From Nymphaea colorata (lineage: Eukaryota > Streptophyta > Magnoliopsida > Nymphaeales > Nymphaeaceae), in assembly GCF_008831285.2 (NCBI RefSeq), contig NC_045140.1:24074131-24138130 (forward strand): DNA of 64,000 bases, in the 5' to 3' direction. Each line of letters starts with the position of its first letter. Position 1 is the stretch's first letter. The notes beneath the pieces were generated by a model. It saw nothing but the letters and a program-made list of their open reading frames with translations, ran no database searches and was not told where the DNA came from. Of the stretch, positions 23,201-33,150 are shown one piece after another. Made by a program: the position numbers and the translations under genes.

Positions 23201-25318
23201 GTATTTGTTGGGGTTAGCCATTGAAATTAACTTTTTCGAATGTTAAGGCATTGTTATAGCTGGTTAGAGTACATGTGCATGCATACACGTGTGGTATACA
23301 TGCACACAAATATATGGATTAAGTTTTTATATATGTGCATAATATGCAAATAAACGTTATCTTGTATGAAAATTTTTACATGCATAAATATAAATAGTAC
23401 ATAATATAATGTGTCTCCCATAATATCCAAGACAGATGGTAAATATACAGGCATTTATATTAAAATCTCATACAGAAATACATTTTATAACATAAACACT
23501 GTCATGGGGCCGACCTTTCTTTTCTCCGTGCGGCACGACAATCCTTCCTTTTGCCGCAAGTGTAAAGGGCGAGTGTGTGTGTGTGCACAAATCACTTGAA
23601 GAGCTCAAAGTGCATAAAGGAAGAAAAAATCACAAAGAAAGGGGCAGGAACTTTGCAATGAGTTATTTCATTCACTTAAAAAATATAGTACATTACAAGG
23701 GAAGTAAGCAAGGAGACAAACTCAACTTTATTTACATAGGGTGCCCAAGGACGCATACAAGATTCCACTGGCTGAACACCCAAAGCAAGGGATCCCAAAA
23801 CATGACACTTAGACTGTTGGGAGGGTATTCCTTTACAAGTGAACAGGCTTACACAAATGGACACTATATACAGGAGGACTATACAAACTCAGACACTAGA
23901 GAACAGACACTGTGTTGTTCAAATTCTCTTTGTTATTTTTACCAAAAAGGGGATCACATACCTGTAATCAATGCATTGAATGCAACCTACATGAGAACTA
24001 TGAAGAATTTAAGAAAATCGAAATAAATCAACAGTTACAACTATTTAGAAAAACACTATCATTTTATACCATAAAGCAGTTGTTCTAAGAAACTCCCTTT
24101 TTGAACATTCAAATAGAGTTATCATAAACCTGTGCAACCCGTTAGAACCGCAAAATGAATGAATGTTCGAATGCTTTTGGGTGACAGTGCCACGTGCTCA
24201 ACAGCTCAGAATTGTGATTCAGATGCCCCCAAATAAAAGCAGGCCATGCGTCTAACTGTTTCTAGGGGAAGTGTTTGCTGGTTGAGACTTGAGAGACATA
24301 GGTTAAAACACCATCTACAAAATATAAAGAACTATTAATTAATCAACGGATGAAGGATGACAAGAGCTTTTTGCCCTTCTCTGGATGGGTGAGGGAATGT
24401 TGGAGGAGGTGGCCACGGCCAAAGGAGGAGCCCAACAACTGACTGTCATTGAATGCATCCGGACGGTAAAATCCTTGAGACACCTTTTCCATTGAAACAG
24501 ATTGCAGCAGGAGAACTCCACTCTAGGTTTTCAACTTGTCATCCCAGTGAATTTGGTGAATTCACATTGTGATAAATGAACCTTTAGCGGGTCTAAACGT
24601 AAATAATTCTGACCTTCAATATCAGTACAGCCGCAAAACGTCGATATTCCACCCTTTCCCCACCCAGCCACTCCAATGCAGTCTTGACCTGAACATCGGG
24701 CAAAGCCATTGAGGAGTTACGATCATCGATCCTTTGAGAACTCGCGAACCAAAAGAGCAACAGTCGAAGGAGCAAACCTGCCGCTCCACCTCATCGGCAG
24801 TCATGGCGCCTCCTGTCTGCGCGAGACATCCAAGCGCTCTGCTAGCAAGCATCAAGATCTCGGGATCCCTCTTCGACTCAAACACATTCCTTATGTAAGC
24901 GGATATCTTAGAGACCTTGGAGGCGCTCTCCCCCAGCTTGACCTCAATTAGCACCATAATCGCGTGCAACGCGCCCAAATTGTCCGATACTTCGTTGCTG
25001 TCTATCAGCCCCGATATTCGATCGTAAAGTTGATCCATGAAACGCGAGAATGCCTCTCCACTAAGATCGCGATACTCTTCCTCGGCATGCTTCTTGAGAG
25101 CTGCTCTAGCAGCATCCTGCAGACAATAAACACATAGATTATCAGCGCAGACGCCTCCAACAAACCTAAATTCGATGCTCACACGAGTTAAGTGGGAAGT
25201 CAAAAACCTTGTTGGTTCCTTTGTGGCATAGATCAGCAAGAAGACGCTGAAGGGCATCAACGCCAACACTGCTTCCAGCGCCGGCGCCGCCACGACCGGA
25301 AGCTCCGGTAGTGGCCAT
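6013..25318 (-). CDS. TOR: TOR protein kinase, N-terminal HEAT-repeat part (partial, 15 exons)
   Basis: Target of rapamycin is the PI3K-related Ser/Thr kinase that couples nutrient and energy status to growth, acting with RAPTOR and LST8. Only the first 758 residues are here: an N-terminal helical HEAT region. The FAT, FRB and kinase domains lie left of position 1. Exons in transcription order: 25318-25208, 25116-24778, 24688-24614, 22667-22495, 21258-21160, 19544-19385, 19223-19080, 19002-18833, 18729-18528, 18442-18242, 8625-8473, 7333-7212, 7119-7020, 6939-6844, 6143-6013. Every junction is GT-AG and phases agree. The protein closely follows my memory of Arabidopsis TOR, with shared stretches such as [20 protein letters not shown] and [18 protein letters not shown]. 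The start codon is the first in-frame ATG and is followed by a Gly/Ala/Ser-rich leader that varies in plants. Exon 15 ends in phase 2, so the next exon is outside the window. Introns 10 (9.6 kb) and 15 (over 6 kb) are swollen by transposons. Confidence 0.95.
7707..7921. repeat. 108-bp tandem duplication in TOR intron 11
   Basis: Two adjacent copies, 7707-7814 and 7815-7921, share GCTACATTGTGCAG/GCTTCATTGTGCAG starts, the AAGGTTC motif and CTCCAACAAGGCA. They have diverged moderately. Open frames across it are incidental. Confidence 0.7.
10299..13725 (+). mobile_element. Transposase-bearing hAT element, family Y (layer 4)
   Basis: Terminal inverted repeat CAATGTTGTA at both ends. Flanks GTCGATGG (10291-10298) and GTCCATGG (13726-13733) match at 7 of 8 positions. 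Arrays of CGTATCGTACGATACG-like palindromes fill 10305-10490 and the right end 13640-13710; these are likely transposase-binding sites. The 3.4 kb interior encodes one hAT transposase, now broken. It is the only visible candidate source of transposase for the family Y copies in this window. Confidence 0.85.
10840..13331 (+). pseudogene. Broken hAT transposase (BED finger, DUF659, hAT dimerisation)
   Basis: Order of pieces: ATG at 10840 with a BED finger (C..C near KCSFCGN, then MKHHLAGT); an acidic linker; DUF659-type region (about 11400-11860, with SIISDGWTD); [16 protein letters not shown] and LIRPTQTRF; a second half with [14 protein letters not shown] (about 12410-12450); then [15 protein letters not shown] and [12 protein letters not shown] of the hATC dimerisation domain; and an acidic tail ending at 13331. 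Two introns are visible: 12693-12782 and 12987-13078. Breaks: an in-frame TGA at 11257-11259, a one-base insertion near 11856, and frame changes near 12265, 12555 and 12935. It therefore cannot yield a full transposase today. Confidence 0.85.
13881..14635. mobile_element. Nonautonomous hAT, family Y (layer 4)
   Basis: Left end CAATGTTGTAAAAGG; right end, inverted, CAATGTTATCTGTACCG. A perfect 8-bp target duplication GTATTTGG lies at 13873-13880 and 14636-14643. Palindrome-rich subterminal blocks (CGTATCG words) lie at 13900-13975 and 14480-14610. The 755-bp interior is AT-rich and noncoding. The short reading frame 14184-14396 consists of the repeated [13 protein letters not shown]-type words of an imperfect repeat. 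Confidence 0.88.
14726..15725. mobile_element. Nonautonomous hAT, family X (layer 4)
   Basis: Left end CAATGTGACACGGGTATG; right end, inverted, CTATGTTACATGGGTGCAGG. Subterminal repeats are GTACCCGC and GGGTACGG. Flanks GTTGAGCC (14718-14725) and GTTGAGAG (15726-15733) match at 6 of 8 positions, both mismatches at the edge. The open frame 15090-15485 has no recognisable domain. Confidence 0.65.
19706..20986. mobile_element. Possible family Z element in TOR intron 5
   Basis: The right end GACAACATAG and subterminal CCTAGG-rich blocks at 19740-19800 and 20870-20965 resemble the family Z elements of intron 10. The left end (CTATGATATT) is a poor match, and flanks CTCTCGGA/GTCTCATA match at only 5 of 8 positions. 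The borders are therefore tentative. No coding content. Confidence 0.4.
21259..24613 (-). other. TOR introns 3 and 4
   Basis: Intron 3 (24613-22668) and intron 4 (22494-21259) flank exon 4 (22667-22495). Both are AT-rich, with no gene or classifiable element seen. Short open frames at 23577-24026 and elsewhere show no domain. Confidence 0.5.
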
Positions 25319-25336
25319 GTCCCCCTTCCCCTCCTC

Positions 25337-25369
25337 CTACGGATCTCGCGTAGGCCCCCTCATTCACAT
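25337..25369 (-). promoter_or_regulatory. Two upstream ORFs before TOR, one a start-stop
   Basis: Minus-strand sequence just before the TOR start contains ATGTGA at 25369-25364, a minimal start-stop uORF. An 8-codon uORF follows immediately at 25363-25337 and ends in TAG. Both end 18 or more bases before the TOR ATG at 25318. They matter only if transcription starts upstream of 25370, which the possible TATA box would allow. Start-stop uORFs are known to stall ribosomes in some plant leaders; a role here is inference. Confidence 0.4.
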
Positions 25370-25613
25370 GCAACAGCTTCCGATAACAGGAAGGCCAACC
25401 ATCGACGGGGAGAAGGAGTAGGGTTTAGGTTTATGGAAAGGAAAACAGGAAAAGCACAGTGAAGATGGCGAGGAACGAGCGGTAGAGGTGAGACGAAAGA
25501 AACTGGAACACGAGTCGTCGGATTGGAAAAAGTGATTCGATACTACTCCCGAGTCCGAATTGAAAGATGAACTGGAACTTTCTCTCTGGATATGCAAATA
25601 GTCGAAAGCAACC

Positions 25614-25629
25614 GATATATAGATAAATA
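25614..25629 (-). promoter_or_regulatory. Possible TATA box of TOR
   Basis: Read on the minus strand this is an AT-rich TATTTATCTATATATC stretch about 300 bases upstream of the TOR start codon. If used, transcription would begin near 25585, giving a leader of roughly 265 bases. The CT/GA-rich sequence 25540-25600 just downstream looks like a plant 5' leader. This is inference from position and composition only. Confidence 0.3.
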
Positions 25630-26326
25630 CCTTTCGCTGTGCTCTGTGGGCAACTGCCCGCACAAGCCGGCGTGTGGCTCCACCATTGCCCGGACTGCTT
25701 GTCCACCACGTTCTCGTTCTACCGTTTTCTTGCGACTCCGTCCAGCTCTCACTATTGGTTTTATTCGGACACCTCCCATTATCATAAAAACATTAACCAG
25801 ACAAGTTTTAGAGGACCATGTTCCGTGTCCGATTCCCCATTCTCAGTATGATGGGACGTTTAAGTGCCCCTTCTGTCGTTCCAATAGCAAGGGCGTCCAA
25901 TTTCTTGTTTGATGCAAACACGTCTATTCAAAATTTCAAAGCAACGTGTGTTCTTCCTGTTCCTCCGATATGGCGAACAGGACTCGTTTGCAGTGTTATC
26001 TGGACGAGCCCTCTTAGTGCGCGACAGCATTGATTGCACTCCACTTGAAGCAGCTGTTAGAGTGTATAAAACGAGTACTGGGTTTGATGAAGATGAAGAT
26101 GCCGATGCTTAAAATTGAGAAAATAAATATAGCAGTCGACCCAATCCTTTTGAACGAAAACATCAAACGTCACCTAAATATCATTCACATTAATATTTTG
26201 TCCATGTATAACAACATGTATCGTACACAGTTTGGTGGCACGACGCCCCTCCCTGTTAACACATTTTATATCTTCGTGTCTTGTCATTAATATATACTTT
26301 CTTCATTTGTGTTTACTTTTCTTTAA
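25630..26326. other. Upstream of TOR: coding-like relic
   Basis: Plus-strand frames here look coding in composition but are unrecognised. Near 25840-25912 is a CPFCRSN-containing piece resembling half of a zinc-binding motif. In another frame, 25960-26112 reads RYGEQDSFAVLSG...TPLEAAVRVYKTS with an acidic end and a stop at 26110-26112. No start codon context or splice pattern makes one gene of them. A decayed or captured fragment is likely. Confidence 0.3.
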
Positions 26327-28395
26327 GGGCCCGTTTGACGGGCCGGAAATTTCCTGTAGTTCAGGAAATATATTTCAAATTTTTGAAATATTTCCATTTT
26401 ACCAAACACAAAAATATATTTTTGACCGTTGAAAGCATTTCCGAAAAAAAATTTTCGGAAACATCTTTCCACCGTGAGGGGTGGAGAAATGTTTCCGGAA
26501 AAAATTTTTTGCCCGTTAGGACAGAAACTCATCGCGCGTAGGGCTCCGCTTGTCTTCCTCTCCGACGCTTCATCCTCCGCTGCTGCCTCACAGGAGGAAG
26601 AAATTGAAGCGGCGTTCTCTTCCGTCTGACGAAGGTCTTCGTTCCTCTCTGAAAATCCTCCATCTCTTATTTTCTAGTTCTCTTATGCAGTCTGACCAAG
26701 CGGAACGAGAAGGACAGCAAGAAGAGGAGGCACAAATCAGCCCGTCGATCTTCCAGAGACGACGATAAGTTTATTTCGTATTTTTATTAAATTCCCAACT
26801 TCTCTCGCTCCGTCTCTCTCTGAGTCCTCATCATTGATTCCCCAGAGAAACTTCTTTGCCGACTTCTTTCATTTTCCACTATGTCATCTTTGTGAGAAGA
26901 TTTCATCCCCTCTACACGCGGTAATCCTATCCTTTGTTCCTTCTGTCCAGTAAGGTAACAGCTGATTGGTCTCCTTAAAAATCTGAACCCACACGTTTCT
27001 TGGCATAAAACCCAATTTTTCTGTTCAAGGGACAGAAATCCTCTACAGAGTTGTATATTCTCTTGGAGTCTGTTGTTCCCATTGTCTTTGGTGAATCTGC
27101 CTCCAGACTGTTTGACGATTCGGAATTCCTGCTTCGCTGATTTGGTGGGTCTTTTTTTATGGCTTTGAATCGTGGTGTTAAATGTGGAAATTTGATGGAA
27201 TTCACTGGTTTTCTTGGAGTGGGTTTAGGGTTTGTGGTGACACTATTTGCTTTTGAATGTGTTAATGAGATTTTGGGAATTTTTAGTTGACTTCTTTCAT
27301 TTGTGTTAGATGTTCTTTTTGACATATTCTCTTGTTCAATGGCAGTTGAATTAGCTGGTGTTTGTTTGTTTTGTGTTTCTTGAGTTACAATTACGATCTT
27401 GGTTGATTCTCTTTGTTGTTCGTGGACTGAACTGTTATTCTGTTTTTTGTTGGAATCAAGGGTTAAAACTTACCCTTGCCATCGTTGATCACAAGGTTTT
27501 GTGAAGTCAGTCTCTCGTTTGGCTTACCAAAACAAGTGGGGCTTTTCCTTTTCCTTTTTGGTGCTGCTTGTTTTATTGGGTGGTGGTGGATAACATCTTT
27601 ATATGTTCATTTACTTATAAGCACAACCTTAACCTTTGTATTATTTTGTATTCATCTGCATATCCTCCCAGCTTGCCCACCATTTCAAACGTTTCTACGA
27701 TCACTGCAAAATAACAGCAGCTGCAGACAGGTGATGTATAGTAAAATTTACCTGTACTTGTTAGGTGTTGTTAATTGAGGCGATGGAGTAATGCATAAAC
27801 ATACAACTTAAGGCATAGATTAGTTTGGGTTATTTCTAATGTTCTAAGCCATTTTTCCTCATTAATTCATTAGTCTCTTCATTCTTGGAAGCATTTTCGT
27901 CTAGAAATTACTTTGTCTGTGCTTGCATTTGAATTTCCCCCCCAATATCAGCATGTTGAAGATGAAAAGAGATGGGAGTCGGTGAATTGCACTGCTGCTG
28001 CTGATGCTGCTAGCACGAGCTATTTGGCGTGGAATGGAATCTTGTACCTTGGGCCTTTATACATTATCAGTGTGGTATCTATGTTCGTAGTTAGCTTCCT
28101 GTAGATATATATGTATTCTCTGTTTCTGCTGTGGACCTGTTTTGGATTGCATGGGTGCATTTTGGCATCCAGAATGTTTTTGCTGTTATAATTTTTTAGA
28201 TATCTATAAATATTTTTCTTTATCATCAAACACAGAAATATATTTCTGAAAATATATTTCTCAGTTATCACACACACATCAAAATGAGAATCGGAAAGAT
28301 TTTTCTCATTCCTTTGTTCCAGGAAATATATTTCCAGAAATATATTTCCAGAAATATATTTCCAATTCCAGATTTCCAAGGCATCAAACGGGCCC
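26327..28395. mobile_element. PIF/Harbinger-like element with gene-like interior
   Basis: Ends GGGCCCGTTTGACG and, inverted, GGGCCCGTTTGATG, flanked on both sides by TAA (26324-26326 and 28396-28398), the 3-bp target duplication of Tourist/PIF elements. Subterminal regions share repeated GGAAATATATTTC words (26355-26410 and 28240-28370). The interior, about 26530-28100, is different: CT-rich leader-like sequence, short open frames and intron-like T-rich stretches suggest copied host DNA. No transposase and no known protein was recognised. Confidence 0.55.
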
Positions 28396-28415
28396 TAATA
28401 CCAGTTAAGTTTGGA

Positions 28416-28756
28416 GGTGTTTGGGTGAGACCCTTGTCTCACCTAGTTTAGTAGTTTGGACGACGCACTCGAAAATTTGGTTTTCTGAAAACTAGTTTTA
28501 GAAACAAGGTTTTTAATCAGTTTTGAAAAATTAGTTTGTGTATTTGGTTAATAGGACCAAAACGTATTTTGTTGTGAATAGCCTAGGGGTGCAAGGTTAT
28601 TCGTACCCCTTTTTTAGAAGCAATTTGTGACAACTATTTTTTTGTGTCATCCAAATGCGTTTGAAATAGATTTTTGGAAATAAAACAACCTATAGATATT
28701 TGGAAAGAAAACAAACTTTTATATCTAAAATTGTTTTGGGGTGTCATTCAAACGCC
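28416..28756. repeat. MITE-like sequence in the TOR-DCL3 spacer
   Basis: Ends GGTGTTTGGGTGAGACC and, inverted, GGCGTTTGAATGACACC are imperfect inverted repeats of the 'GTTTGG' type common in plant MITEs. Similar GTTTGG-type words recur at about 28806-29360, so further decayed copies may follow. Target duplications were not defined. Confidence 0.35.
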
Positions 28757-29360
28757 ACATACACTTCAAATCAACATTTTTAGGCAAAACAAAACCCATT
28801 TTTTGGGAGCGTTTGGATGTATTTCAACATGAAATACTTTAAAAAATGAATATGCTCGAGGGGGATGAATAACTAGCTCCCTCCTCTCCAGTTACTTCAA
28901 AAAACTTAGTTAGGCACGGGCAAAGCCAATATTTTTTTCAAGGGTGGACCAAACGGTCGTTCGACTGGGCCAAACTAAATTAAAATACAAAAAATACATT
29001 AGACAACTAAAGATTTTCAAATTTTTTAATGTAGGCTTTTTTTTAGTTAACTTGGTGAGGCCACGGCCTAGCCCCTTGTTTTAAGTCTGTTATCCAAGCA
29101 CTTAACAAATTATTAGAGGATCATTTTTTTATGAAACCAATGTTTTCAAAAAATGCTTTTATGAGGATGTGACCCAAACACGCCATTGGTTTAATGAAGA
29201 ACAAGTATTTTAATGATTTTTAAAAAATTGGTGTATTTATTTGGGTAACATACCTAAAAAACCTGTCTTTTTAATCAATAGGATGAGGGGGTCGGGTTTT
29301 CACTTTATTTTGGGTTTCTCTCCAAAACTTGGGTTTGGTGTGTCACGTAAATGCATTCAA

Positions 29361-32300
29361 TGTAAATGGGCCGACATTTATTCTTCATCAAAATGGAGTG
29401 GGACCTCAACATATGAATGAACCAACGGCTTGTGTTTGATGTACACTGAAGCTCCCAGACACTCAGGTGTTGGATGTACAATACAAGCGTTATAGGAGAG
29501 TTCCTAACTTCTTCCCAAGATCACTAGAATCACCAGAATAGACACCCGGTTTGATGACCCCTTTTGTATCTCATGGCCAGCCTCTTTGCACTTGGTAGTG
29601 CAATTATGTATATATGTGTACAAACTGTCTGCACGTATACCTTGTCTATATGAACAGCGACATTGATGATAATAAACTGATGTGTTTGTTTCACTGTGGA
29701 TTTGAGATCCACGGTGATTTATGGATTTAAGGTAGACCCCTCCTGCCATCCGATTAAATCTATGGTTTTGAATATATGAGGTGGATTTACGATCCACATT
29801 ACAGAAGTCCTTGGTTTGAACTTATGAAGCACGTATTTTTAATACAGCCAAACGCAAACAACAAAAGAATACTGCATGCAATAAGATTTTTTTTTAATAA
29901 ATTACAAATAACCACTCAACGTTTCGGGCAAACGACAAATCACCTCCTAACATTTCCTTTTCACAAATCACCACCCAATTTATCACTAAAACTCTCAAAC
30001 AGCCACTTGTTCACATTAACATTTTACGTTGATTTCTGTAGGTGAAGGGGCCCTTCGAGAGTTATTGTAAAATGTTGACCGGTGGTTAGTGGTAAGCGAT
30101 AAGTTGGGCGGTGCTTTGTTGAATGCCCAAAGGTTGGGCTTTGAGTTATGCATGTATAAAAAGGAAGGCGGGTTGGGCTCTCTTCGAGGACTATTTCAAT
30201 TTGATTTCAATATATAGGAGCTATAGATCAACTTCACTGATTTGTCACACCCAGAGTGTGCCTCGTTTGAAGGTTACCAAACGCCCCTCAATGCTCGCAC
30301 GAGCCTTGTGCAGCAAACAACTTTGCCGCCAACATGCAAAGACTCTAATGTTTCGTATAGTTGGATAAAAAAGCTTATTTATGAAGATAGCTTATAGTGG
30401 ACGGGTTCCTTTTCTTAATTAACCATCAAGTTACATGTGTTTAACCATTGTTTACGTGCTGACAAATTAATTAAAGCGCTTATTTTAGAATATCTCATGA
30501 TGTTAAATGCTTATAAACAAATGTTTTTCAAACCATCCATTTTGTAGTGGAATATCGTCTAGCGACGTAACCATTTAGAGCGATGGTGGAGATACATGAG
30601 TGCCCTTACCAGCCAATCAAGAGTTAAATTATAATAATTTAAAATTACAGTATGATGACTTAAAAATTATATGGAATGTCTACACAATATCCAGGCTGAT
30701 GACTTGGCTTCAGCCTTGCGAGGACACGCATATTGTGTGTGAATTGAGAGAAAACAACAGCCGTGTCGTTCAAGTTCAAAGTAGCGGCAGGAGTTTGGGG
30801 TGGCGTCGTAAAAAAGTTCGGCAGACAGGGGATTCCTTGTTTGGGGGTTAAGGAAGAGTTGATTGCTTGGGGGCAGGGTTACAATGTAGATGAAATGACT
30901 TAAAAAATGTGGAGAACCGTACGTTCATAAAGTTGTTTGGAAGATCGCTTGGGGGTAGGGTCACAATGTAGGTGAAACGACTTCAAAAATGTGGAGAACC
31001 GTGCATTCATAAAGTTGTTTGGAAGATCGCGCGTCTAAGGTAGACTCATAGAAAAACAAGCCTTATTAGGGCGTGGAACTGCATGCCATTGAGGGAGGGT
31101 ATTGCTTGCTTCCAAGCAGTAATGTTGCAAGAAAATACTAGGGACCTAGCCAAAAACTGGTTTAATTTATAGTAGGGAATAAGAACATACAACGAGCAAA
31201 CCGAGTTCGAGCTGGATTGAGTCACATATTGCTTGGCTTGAGCTCGACTTGAGCTTTAGAAGGCCAGCCCAAGCTTGTCTTGCTTAATATTATGTTACTC
31301 GATTCGTATTTATTTTGTTTAAATTATAATGTAAACAACAATAACCGTGTTGAAATGCGTAAAAAATTACCGCCGTGCCTTCAAATATAAGAAACAATGA
31401 AGCTATAAGTTTATTGGAGTTTATGCAACTCTAACTTGACTTGTTTATAACTCAAACTCAAGCTTACTCGTTTATTAAACAACCGGAGCTCGAATCAAGC
31501 TTACACAGGCTAATATGAGTCCAGCCCAAGTTGGTTCTACTTGTTGTAGATCGTGAGAAATAGTAGGAGGTTCTAGGGGCTATGCTGCACATGGTATAGA
31601 CCACTATCAGTAAAAGGAAAGCAGTGAACTGATAGGTAAGGTTAGGCATTGGGCCGAGCTGCCGACGGGTACCGAGTACTCCCGGGCCAAAAAAAAAAAA
31701 GAAGACACTGGGCTGGCTCGATAATTTATCATTTGATAAGCTTGAGTGGACTCGATAATTTTTTTAATATTTATTTGATCAATATATATAATATTTATTA
31801 CGCTTAATTTTGTTTATATGTAATTTTGTATTAAAAACATACATTTGGATGGGTGTCCGAGGGAGAGGGAAGAAACTCAAACAAAACACTCAAACAAAAC
31901 AACGCTAGATATCGTAAACCTTAGGAAAAATAAACTGACGTAAACAGGCTGCGGGTGCTTGAACACTGCTAAATTTCTCATCCACTGCCACCCATAGCTG
32001 TCGTTTGGATGAAAACTTACAGTAACAGTTTCACTGTTATCTTAATTTACTCGTAATATTTGGCAGATTTATAGAACATGATAATTAACATTAATAATGT
32101 TGCAGGAATTTGTGTGAGTATTTGATGCAGATTTAAGAGACTAGGGGTGGTGTAGGATTTTTTCATTAGATGAACAAATCTATAATTTTTAAATTTTAAT
32201 AGAAGCAGAAATATAATTTTTCAAAATTTGTATATACTAAGCGATTTTTTTAAAACATTACATGTATTTATTTTAAAATTTTTGAAGGGTAGGGCAAAGG

Positions 32301-32785
32301 CCTTGCCAGTTTCCTATTTAGTTTTTGCACCACACGATAACAAACTTCTCCTCTTATCAAGCAACCCAAGAAAAAAAATGACATCAAAATGTTGTTAACA
32401 GCTAGTTGTGAAGAGGAAAAGGTTCAACGTTTGCTTTTGGATTAAAATCGAATGAAAAAAAAAGCGACCATGTGAGCACGAGTATACACATATGATTTTG
32501 AAACACATTATCATAAAACACATATTCTAAAGGTATTACTAGTTATGCATAACATTTGCTAGTTAGATATATGAACAAAATTTATAATCACATAATACTT
32601 TGTTGAATGATAATATAAATTTAAATAATGCATTTCAAAACATACCGTTATCGTTACACGATACCTTTTCGTTATTACTAGACCTAACATTATCTTATCC
32701 TGGCAACTCCCGCCGACCAATTTGCCCTTTAATAGAAAAGGATCAATGAATAAATAACCGCCCGTAACGTTCCACTGACCACGTC
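29361..32785. other. Intergenic spacer between TOR and DCL3
   Basis: AT-rich noncoding sequence. It contains a tandem repeat (30866-31029) and, at about 31640-31860, a truncated relative of the GGGCCGG-rich MITE found at 45800-46090. That relative shares the ATTACGCTTAATT/ATTACGATTAATT core and GGGTAC-rich end. No gene is seen on either strand. Confidence 0.5.
30866..31029. repeat. 82-bp tandem duplication
   Basis: Copies 30866-30947 and 30948-31029 are adjacent and equal in length, both starting CTTGGGGG and ending TTTGGAAGATCG with few differences. The duplication is recent compared with the surrounding sequence. Confidence 0.85.
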
Positions 32786-32794
32786 TATAAAAAG
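32786..32794 (+). promoter_or_regulatory. TATA box of DCL3
   Basis: TATAAAAAG lies about 350 bases before the DCL3 start codon, with GC-rich leader sequence following. A start site near 32815-32825 would give a leader of about 315 bases. This is prediction from position and sequence. Confidence 0.5.
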
Positions 32795-32870
32795 TTGGGG
32801 CGGCCTCACCCGGCGCCGTCTTCGTGCTGCACTGAAAGCCTGAACAAAAAGACAGTCCCGAGACAACAGC

Positions 32871-33150
32871 ATGGCGCGCTTTTATCGAGAGGCAAACGCT
32901 TTCCCGCGTTTCTCTTCGCTCCCCTCGGCCTAGTCGGAGACTGCTCGTCTTATTCGGCCAATCCTCCATTATCACCAAGGATCTTCGTTATCGTTTTCTC
33001 TGTATATCCGAGGCGCTAAGTGGAAGCAATCCCCTCGAGATCCGTCTGTTTCAACTACAGGACTTCGGTTCGTGTTCAACGAAGCAACGGATGCTTTTGG
33101 GGTTCCGGGGCTCGTGGGACTTGAAGCACGGAGGAGATGAACTATCGTGA
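32871..33150 (+). promoter_or_regulatory. Two upstream ORFs in the DCL3 leader
   Basis: uORF 1 runs 32871-32933 (21 codons including the stop). uORF 2 runs 33091-33150 (20 codons including the stop) and is out of frame with DCL3. Its end overlaps the DCL3 start codon at 33137 by 14 bases. Ribosomes translating uORF 2 could not simply reinitiate at the DCL3 ATG, so it may lower DCL3 output. Coordinates are seen directly; the effect is inference. Confidence 0.5.
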
